A stretch of DNA of 14,660 bases from JBBRXJ01 sp038248505 (GTDB lineage Bacteria; Bacteroidota; Bacteroidia; Bacteroidales; JBBRXJ01): the NCBI GenBank assembly GCA_038248505.1, contig JBBRXJ010000085.1:1-14660 (forward strand), in the 5' to 3' direction. The position numbers were made by a program, and so were the translations under genes. Below are positions 7,443-13,400 of the stretch, in pieces. Numbering within the stretch: the stretch's first letter is position 1; each line of letters opens with the position of its first letter. The notes under the pieces are model-generated. The model worked only from the letters and a program-made list of their open reading frames with translations, was not told the origin of the DNA and made no database searches.

Positions 7443-7501
7443 GTATGCCACACGATACAATCGTGCGGCAGCAGAGAGATACAATCAAGCGGCAGCTGAG
7501 C
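7443..7501. repeat. REP-like palindrome (copy 1) with 24-base tandem duplication
   Basis: Bases 7443-7472 are identical to 9689-9718. Within them 7446-7456 and 7460-7470 pair as an 11-bp stem with one A-C mismatch and an ACA loop. A 24-base unit (7454-7477) is followed directly by a diverged copy (7478-7501, 20 of 24 bases the same). In the open frame this reads RYNRAAAE RYNQAAAE, which is low-complexity translation of a repeat, not a recognised protein motif. Confidence 0.75.
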
Positions 7502-7534
7502 ATCATACGTCAAAATCACTAATCACAATAATAT

Positions 7535-8326
7535 ATGAAATCACACGAAATTGAATTCAAATTATACGGTGATGACATGCAGGTAGTGGAGGTAGAACTC
7601 GATCCGCATGAAACTGTAGTTGCTGAAGCAGGTGCTATGAATTGGATGGAAGATGGCATAAGCTTTGAGGCAAAAATGTCGGATGGTTCAGGAATGGATA
7701 ACGGAGTTTTAGGCAAGTTGTTAAATGCTGGTAAACGAGTTATTACTGGCGAGTCATTATTCATGACTCATTTCACAAATACTTCTGGAATTAAGCGTAA
7801 GGTGGCATTTGCGGCACCGTATCCGGGTAAGATTATACCGATGAATTTAGCAGCTATGGGCGGCGAGATTCTTTGTCAGAAAGATGCTTTTTTATGTGCT
7901 GCCATGGGAACTAAAATTGATGTTGCTTTTACGAAACGTTTTGGTGCCGGATTTTTTGGTGGCGAAGGTTTTATACTTGAGCGATTAACGGGTGATGGTT
8001 TGGCATTTCTTCATTCGGGGGGAACGGTTATTGAGAAGAAATTAAACAATGAGCGATTGCTTGTAGATACAGGCTGTTTAGTAGCATTTACGCCAGGTAT
8101 TGAGTATGATATACAGATGGCAGGTAATTTGAAATCTGTTTTCTTTGGAGGAGAAGGTTTATTTTTAGCAACTTTGAGTGGTTACGGTACGGTATATCTT
8201 CAAACACTTCCTTTTTCTCGTTTGGCCGATCGTATATTGCGTCATGCCCCCTCTGCTGGAGGCCGTGGACGTGATGAAGGCTCTATACTTGGGGGCTTAG
8301 GAAGAATTTTAGATGGTGATCGATAA
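7535..8326 (+). CDS. AIM24 / TIGR00266 family protein
   Basis: The 263-residue product matches the AIM24 family (TIGR00266). Its marks are an N-terminal VEVELDPHETVVAEAGAMNW block, VFFGGEGLFLATL near residue 205, and repeated glycine-rich strands such as GAGFFGGEGFILERLTGDG (near residue 140), typical of its double beta-sandwich. It has no signal peptide and ends in a glycine/arginine-rich tail (AGGRGRDEGSILGGLG). The yeast member is a mitochondrial inner-membrane organising protein; bacterial members have no settled function. The start at 7535 is supported by homology beginning a few residues in. It overlaps the end of the decayed open frame upstream by 20 bases. The stop is 12 bases before a phospholipase-D-like gene, so the two are probably co-transcribed, suggesting a link with membrane lipids (inference). 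Confidence 0.9.
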   Translation: MKSHEIEFKLYGDDMQVVEVELDPHETVVAEAGAMNWMEDGISFEAKMSDGSGMDNGVLGKLLNAGKRVITGESLFMTHFTNTSGIKRKVAFAAPYPGKIIPMNLAAMGGEILCQKDAFLCAAMGTKIDVAFTKRFGAGFFGGEGFILERLTGDGLAFLHSGGTVIEKKLNNERLLVDTGCLVAFTPGIEYDIQMAGNLKSVFFGGEGLFLATLSGYGTVYLQTLPFSRLADRILRHAPSAGGRGRDEGSILGGLGRILDGDR

Positions 8327-8338
8327 AATTATTTTAAG

Positions 8339-9520
8339 ATGCAAATACGTCCGTATTATCTTGTAAGTTATAGACACGCAACGAGTCTTCAGTTCCTTAG
8401 AAGTGGAGAAGCATATTTTCAGACAATGATTCGTATCATTGATGCAGCTAAGAAAGAAATTCATCTACAGATTTATATTATAGAAGATGATCGAACAGGG
8501 CAGGAGGTTGCCTTAGCACTTAAAAGAGCTGCTAATAGAGGTGTTTCTATTAATATAGTGCTTGATTCATTTGGCTGTTTAAATCTCAGTAATTCTTTTG
8601 TTGATGATCTTGCATCTCAAGGTATTCGGGTACGATTTTTTTCATCACTTTTTAATTTTTTTAAATTAAAATTAGGACGGCGCTTACACCAAAAAGTGTT
8701 GGTTGTTGACGATCGTTATGTGTTAATTGGAGGACTAAATATTGCTGCCCGATATAGGGGAGATGCTGAAAATCCACCATGGCTCGATTTTGGCGTATTA
8801 GCCGAAGGAGAAATAGCCCTTGAGGCATCAAAACTTTGTTCAAATATTTTGAATAAGAAATTTGCAAAACAAAGACGCTTACGACGCCTACATAGTTTTA
8901 GTTTAAATTTGCTCAAAGCTTCTCCATTAGTGCGATTACGACAGCATGACTATGTTCGTCGGCGTAATAGTATTTCGCAATCATACAAATATTCCATGCG
9001 GCATGCTGAGAAAACGCTTACCTTAGTTGCTAGTTACTTTTTGCCAGGAAACCTCGTTTTACGCCGTTTACGTAAGGCATCTGAGCGTGGCGTGAAGATT
9101 ACTATAGTACTTTCTGAAATGACAGATGCCCCATTTTTAAAGAGAGCAACTAATTATTTATATCGTTGGCTTTTAAGAAATAATGTTACCATTTACGAAT
9201 ACAAACCTGCTATGGTACATGGCAAGATTGCTATTGCAGATGATGAATGGGTAACCATTGGCTCCTTTAATTTTAATCATTTGAGCGAGTACGGAAGTAT
9301 TGAATTAAATGTTGATGTGCTCGATAGTGCTTGGGCAATGGGTGTTCGAAAGATACTCGATGAAATTATTAGAAATGATTGCAATGAAGTTACGAATGAT
9401 AAGTATATACAGCGGCGTACATTTATGGGGCGCATATTTGATGCCACAGCATACTATTCAATGCATTTTGTTTTTTGGTTTATAATGTATATGAGTAAAC
9501 GGGAGCGTTGGTTTAAGTAG
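8339..9520 (+). CDS. Phospholipase D-like protein, ClsB-like cardiolipin synthase
   Basis: The 393-residue product has two HKD active-site motifs: LHQKVLVVDD followed by IGGLN (His117, Lys119, Asp124) and VHGKIAIADD followed by IGSFNFN (His294, Lys296, Asp301). Two HKD motifs in one chain form the complete phospholipase D catalytic site. Bacterial enzymes of this size and layout (for example ClsB, about 413 residues) transfer phosphatidyl groups to make cardiolipin or related lipids. The N-terminus lacks the two membrane spans of ClsA-type enzymes. A hydrophobic C-terminal stretch (YYSMHFVFWFIMYM, last 23 residues) followed by basic residues could hold it at the inner membrane. An A/T-rich 12-base gap separates it from the AIM24 gene. 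Nuclease or other phosphodiesterase activity cannot be excluded from motifs alone. Confidence 0.88.
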   Translation: MQIRPYYLVSYRHATSLQFLRSGEAYFQTMIRIIDAAKKEIHLQIYIIEDDRTGQEVALALKRAANRGVSINIVLDSFGCLNLSNSFVDDLASQGIRVRFFSSLFNFFKLKLGRRLHQKVLVVDDRYVLIGGLNIAARYRGDAENPPWLDFGVLAEGEIALEASKLCSNILNKKFAKQRRLRRLHSFSLNLLKASPLVRLRQHDYVRRRNSISQSYKYSMRHAEKTLTLVASYFLPGNLVLRRLRKASERGVKITIVLSEMTDAPFLKRATNYLYRWLLRNNVTIYEYKPAMVHGKIAIADDEWVTIGSFNFNHLSEYGSIELNVDVLDSAWAMGVRKILDEIIRNDCNEVTNDKYIQRRTFMGRIFDATAYYSMHFVFWFIMYMSKRERWFK

Positions 9521-9631
9521 GAAGTGAGGAGAGGCGTTGCCTGGGATTTAAGTTTTTTTATTTTCAAAAGACTGAGAATATGAATTGATAGCAGTCTTGG
9601 TGTATAATAAAAATTGATTTTGCGCAATCAT

Positions 9632-9649
9632 ACATCATAAGATAAAATC
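9632..9649 (+). repeat. 18-base direct repeat, copy A
   Basis: ACATCATAAGATAAAATC is identical to 9813-9830. A related sequence stands at the N-terminus of the four-helix-bundle remnant (6753 onward, ACATCGTATTAGATAAAAG, coding for NIVLDK), so these could be tiny leftovers of the same gene family or part of the repeat mosaic. Confidence 0.5.
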
Positions 9650-9652
9650 TTT

Positions 9653-9690
9653 ACCGAGCTCCCACACGATTTTAATGTGTGGGAGCCGGT
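9653..9690. repeat. Strong hairpin: 14 bp with one bulged base
   Basis: Bases 9658-9667 (GCTCCCACAC) pair perfectly with 9677-9686. The stem extends by 9653-9656 with 9687-9690 across one bulged A (9657). The loop is nine A/T-rich bases. No T-run follows on the plus strand, so it is not a typical terminator. It overlaps by two bases the REP-like copy starting at 9689, and its arm shares CCACACGAT with that element, pointing to a compound palindromic element. Confidence 0.7.
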
Positions 9691-9718
9691 ATGCCACACG
9701 ATACAATCGTGCGGCAGC
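9689..9718 (+). repeat. REP-like palindrome, copy 2
   Basis: Thirty bases identical to 7443-7472 and in the same orientation. Bases 9692-9702 and 9706-9716 form an 11-bp stem with one A-C mismatch and a three-base loop. The two copies bracket the AIM24 and phospholipase-D-like genes. The short, imperfect stem in intergenic DNA resembles REP sequences mobilised by RAYT-type transposases, but no such transposase is present here. Confidence 0.75.
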
Positions 9719-9721
9719 TGT

Positions 9722-9796
9722 GTTCATTGTTTTTTTGGCTAAAGCTATTTTATCATTGAATTTGTTGCCCTTGGCTTTAGCCAAGGGCAATTCAAT
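9722..9796 (+). repeat. 75-base repeat element, copy 1 (intact palindrome)
   Basis: This copy starts GTTCATTG, then seven T and GGCTAAAGC, and ends at TTCAAT. Its core is a perfect inverted repeat: 9765-9776 pairs with 9779-9790 (TTGCCCTTGGCT and its complement). The outer arms ATTGAA (9755-9760) and TTCAAT (9791-9796) extend it across a four-base bulge. GGCTAAAGC at 9737-9745 is also complementary to 9774-9782, giving a rival fold. The second copy lies 156 bases further on with equal length and the same ends. Confidence 0.75.
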
Positions 9797-9812
9797 TTAA
9801 GCAATAGGAAGA

Positions 9813-9830
9813 ACATCATAAGATAAAATC
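9813..9830 (+). repeat. 18-base direct repeat, copy B
   Basis: Identical to 9632-9649. It lies between the two 75-base repeats. The preceding bases (AATAGGAAGA) resemble those before the related four-helix-bundle sequence (TATAGGAAGGA before 6752), supporting common descent of the three sites. Confidence 0.5.
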
Positions 9831-9877
9831 CTTCAAAGAAAAATAAGATTAATTTTTTAGAAATATGGCTTTGAAAG

Positions 9878-9952
9878 GTTCATTGTTTTTTTGGCTAAAG
9901 CCAGTTTATCATTGAATTTGTTAACCCTGACTAAATCCAAGGGCAATTCAAT
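9878..9952 (+). repeat. 75-base repeat element, copy 2 (decayed palindrome)
   Basis: Same length, same start and same AATTCAAT end as copy 1. The left arm has changed to TTAACCCTGACT and the right arm to ATCCAAGGGCAA, so the central stem no longer pairs perfectly. The run GGCTAAAGCCAGTTTATC and then ATTGAATTTGTT is nearly the same as in copy 1. It is an older or unconstrained copy of the same mobile or dispersed element. Confidence 0.7.
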
Positions 9953-10405
9953 ATAAAAATGCTTTTTTTCTTCAGCAAAAATCAGATACTTTTTAAGGGA
10001 TGTACAATTATGCAGTTTCAAATAATTTTTTAAGCAATTATTACTTTGTGAATTTCCTTGTTTATTTTATTGTTTTGATAATTAGCATTTAACGAATAGG
10101 TGTGGATTCAGATTCATAATCTGTTCTAATTTTAGGAATGATTAGTTTTTTTTTGATTTTAAAAAAGATTAAGGAAGATGCATTTAGTGTGTTCATAATT
10201 AATCGGTTGCTTTGTTTTCAAAAATTTTGAAATATTATGAAAAGCGGCTTATTATCATAATGCAATGAAATATATATGATTACGGAAATCTCATCTGAAA
10301 TGCAACATTTGTGCTACATTTTGAGACAAAAGAGCAAGAGAGATGTGAAACAAAACGATTCAAATGTCTGTATAATAATAGAATTTTGAAGAGTAATACA
10401 AACCT

Positions 10406-13400
10406 ATGAAAACATTTACTACAACCAATAAGATCAAACAAAACAAAATGAGTCCTAGTTGGCTTATAATCATTTTGATATTTGTTTGTTATATCAGTGC
10501 AAAGGCGCAGCCCACGGCTTTAGATCACTGGTATAAAACCAATGATGGATTTGCAAAATGCACCCAAATTGGTGAAACTGGCGGTGAAGCGACATGGTAT
10601 CGCGATAATTTTAATGTAGATCAGTTGGTTTACAAGCAGGGTGAATTGTATGCTTGGATTACATACACCATCCCGGATCCGGCACACATAGGTAATTTTG
10701 CTTGTGATTCAAACTGTGATAAACATCCTGAGTTTAATGAAATTGGCTGTAGTTCAGGTTTGTTCCGACATAGCATGGTTGAAAATAAATGGTATCGTGT
10801 TGCAAATGCATATCCTTCAGCTTATGGTTATTACCAATTATTCACGAATGGCAAGGATATAATTGGCTTGGCAAACTATGGGATGATTTACATGTTTGAC
10901 CCAACACAACCAACTGGTTGGAGAGCAATAACTCCAATACCTTTTACCAATAAACAATTTAACAGAATAACCGGTAATACACAAGCAGGTTTTGGTTCAA
11001 CACCTCTTCGTTCGTTTATGGGTGACACTTTGTTTTTCGCTGTACTTGATGAAAGCGGATGTGCTGGTAAAACAGCGCAGAAGAAAGCAGAACAAGGAAT
11101 TATAAAATTCAATGTTTATACTGGAACCTTAAGTTATGACTCTATTGGCGCATTACCAGGCGATTGGCTTTGTACTCAATTCACCTGCGGGGGTGACCGA
11201 GCAGCTCCTTATGATGGTACTTCTCAATGTTGGGATGGCGACCATTTTGCAAACTATCAGTTTGCCGATCACATTGGTGGTCGGTATTCGCTTTTTGTTA
11301 GTTACCGTGATGCCTTAGATGTTGACTCATGTTGGAACTTGGGATTCCGTCGTGGTGAATACAACTCGGTACGTGTAGTCTGGACATGGGATCCAGTACT
11401 AAAGAAATGGTTTAATATTTCTCAAGGACCCGATTGGCGTAACCTAACACCATCAGCCTGTACAGGTGATAATGGAATGTACCCTAGTTGGGATAAAAAG
11501 CGTTTCTTTCTCTCTTTGCAACAAGGTATTTACCAGTGGCAAGGTAGTAATTGGAAGTACGAAGTTGTAGGAGGCTCTTATAATACGGGGCCTGTAATAC
11601 CGGTTTATGATCCCTCAGATCCTCAGAATAATACCACATTTTATATTAACAACCGAAGTGGAGTTGAAATGATTGACTATGCTAACCGTATAGTGTTGGG
11701 GAAAAATTCAGACATGGGTGCCCAAGGGAGTTGTGTTTTCAATAATATTCGAACAGTTCAAACGCCCGATAACGGAAAGACCTTATATATTGTATATAAG
11801 GGGATGAAATATGATAATAAGTGCGACTGGGACGGTTGTGCGGGTGCTCAACTAGGTATATATTGGTTACAGCCCGATCCGCAAAAAGAGGCTACTACTA
11901 TTAATTTGCATTTAGAGTCGGGTACTTATATAGGAGGTAATGCTGGTGCTGAGAATAAAGCGGTAGGTGTTGGTGTAGGAACCAACTATCGTGTTTTTGT
12001 TGCAGGTAATTATGATTACAATATTACAGGTAAGTGGCGCACAGCAGGTTTTAATGCTACTGGGGCATCTGCAAATCATACCAAAACGTCTTGGGCTGCC
12101 TATAGCTCGAGCGGTAAAATTTTAGGCTTAAATCGTTTTGGCGATACCATTGTACACGTCTTTACTATGGGTAATAATATTGTTGATTATGAGATACAAA
12201 ATTTTGGAGAGATGCGCATGGTTGTATCAGGCGACTGGGGTGTTACTGTAATTGATTCAACTGGTAAAAATATTATTTGGACAAAAACCATGGCGCAGTT
12301 AACCGCTATGGGATTGGAGACGGATAAATTAGGTACTGATATTTGCTTGGTAGATATTGATGATAATGGTGATGTAGTTGTAGCGCGTGGTACTCGTGCC
12401 GGCGGTAATCAGGGAAGTCGCAATGGATCTGTGTTTGGTGGCTATACAACAACACCCGAAAACAGAATTGGATTTATGGTGTTACGAGCTTCCGATGGTG
12501 CTGCCATGTGTCAGCAACAAGTGATGGGAGGCCCCAAAGGCTTTAAAGATATTACCATTCGGAATGACACCGTATTTGCATTAGCACAAGTGCAAGTGAA
12601 TTTTGCTGCAGATCCAGATGTTGTTTCTCCAAGTTGTAAAGATATCGGTGGGTATGCAGGGCAGCCAATTCAGCAGCCACTTTTGCGTGCATATAGAATT
12701 GTTAATGTTGGTACTCCTTTAACAGAAATATGGAGTTCATGGGCTTTCCCCGAATATGAATTATATGCGGATCAAGCCGATGCTATGCCTCGAAAATTAA
12801 ATGTTGGGAAAGACGGAAAACTTTATTTCTTGGGTGAAACGGCCGGAGGTAATAGTGTGTATCGTTGGAATGGTAAAACCACTCCTGCTAAAGAGTTTCA
12901 AGCGGGTAGGGGTTGTACAGCGCCTTCAAAAGCGATACAATATGATTTTTATAATTCGGTTTACAATACCGGTCCGGCACATATTTGTTTTGTTGCTACT
13001 ATTGATTCACGTACTGGTTTTGTTGAGCGAGGTCAATATATTATTCCCAGACTAACAAGTGGCTTATCAAATGCATTCCGTATAAGTGAAGGGTATGTTC
13101 ATAGTGATCAAAAGGGATATGTTTATGTAACGGGTTCGGCCAGCTACCAAATTATGGGGCGCGATATGATGCACGTGAATGGGCAGTTATTGGGCGATTA
13201 TGCCGGGGGCGATATGAGTATTTTTATTTCAAATCCGGATTATTCAGCTCGTACTTTTTGGGGTGCATTCAATAAAGATAATTTGGCACAAGGCGTTGTA
13301 AATTCGATAGGTATCCGTGATAATATTATTGCGGCCTATGGTACAAGCTCAGCTGGGGCTCAGTTTACAGGCGCTACGCATTTCGATCCTACTTTAAATA

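Larger units (their letters stand above)
9521..10405. other. 885-base non-coding region rich in palindromes and repeats
   Basis: No convincing protein or RNA gene is seen on either strand. The left part (9632-9952) is a mosaic of repeat units, listed separately: two 18-base repeats, a strong hairpin, a REP-like copy, and two 75-base direct repeats. The right part (about 9953-10405) is very AT-rich and should contain the promoter of the large surface protein. A short inverted repeat (10109-10114 with 10118-10123) and TACATTTTG (10315-10323) are seen there but neither is convincing. The 15 bases at 10001-10015 are identical to 121-135. Confidence 0.7.

Noticed and set aside
9532..9559. Possible terminator after the phospholipase-D-like gene
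   Set aside because: The stem is only 4 bp (AGGC/GCCT) and the T-run begins ten bases after it; too weak to call.
7443..9718. Composite transposon carrying the AIM24 and PLD genes
   Set aside because: There is no transposase or target duplication, and the flanking units look like dispersed palindromes; kept only as a repeat observation.
10315..10323. TACATTTTG as a -7 promoter box for the large surface protein
   Set aside because: It has one extra base relative to TAnnTTTG, and no TTTG box is seen at the right distance upstream.
9521..10405. CRISPR array, tRNA or small-RNA gene in the long non-coding stretch
   Set aside because: The repeats are too few and unevenly spaced for CRISPR, and no cloverleaf or known RNA motif could be recognised by eye.
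12801..13055. Small plus-strand frame inside the large surface protein gene
   Set aside because: It is a shadow in another frame of the continuous coding region from 10406.
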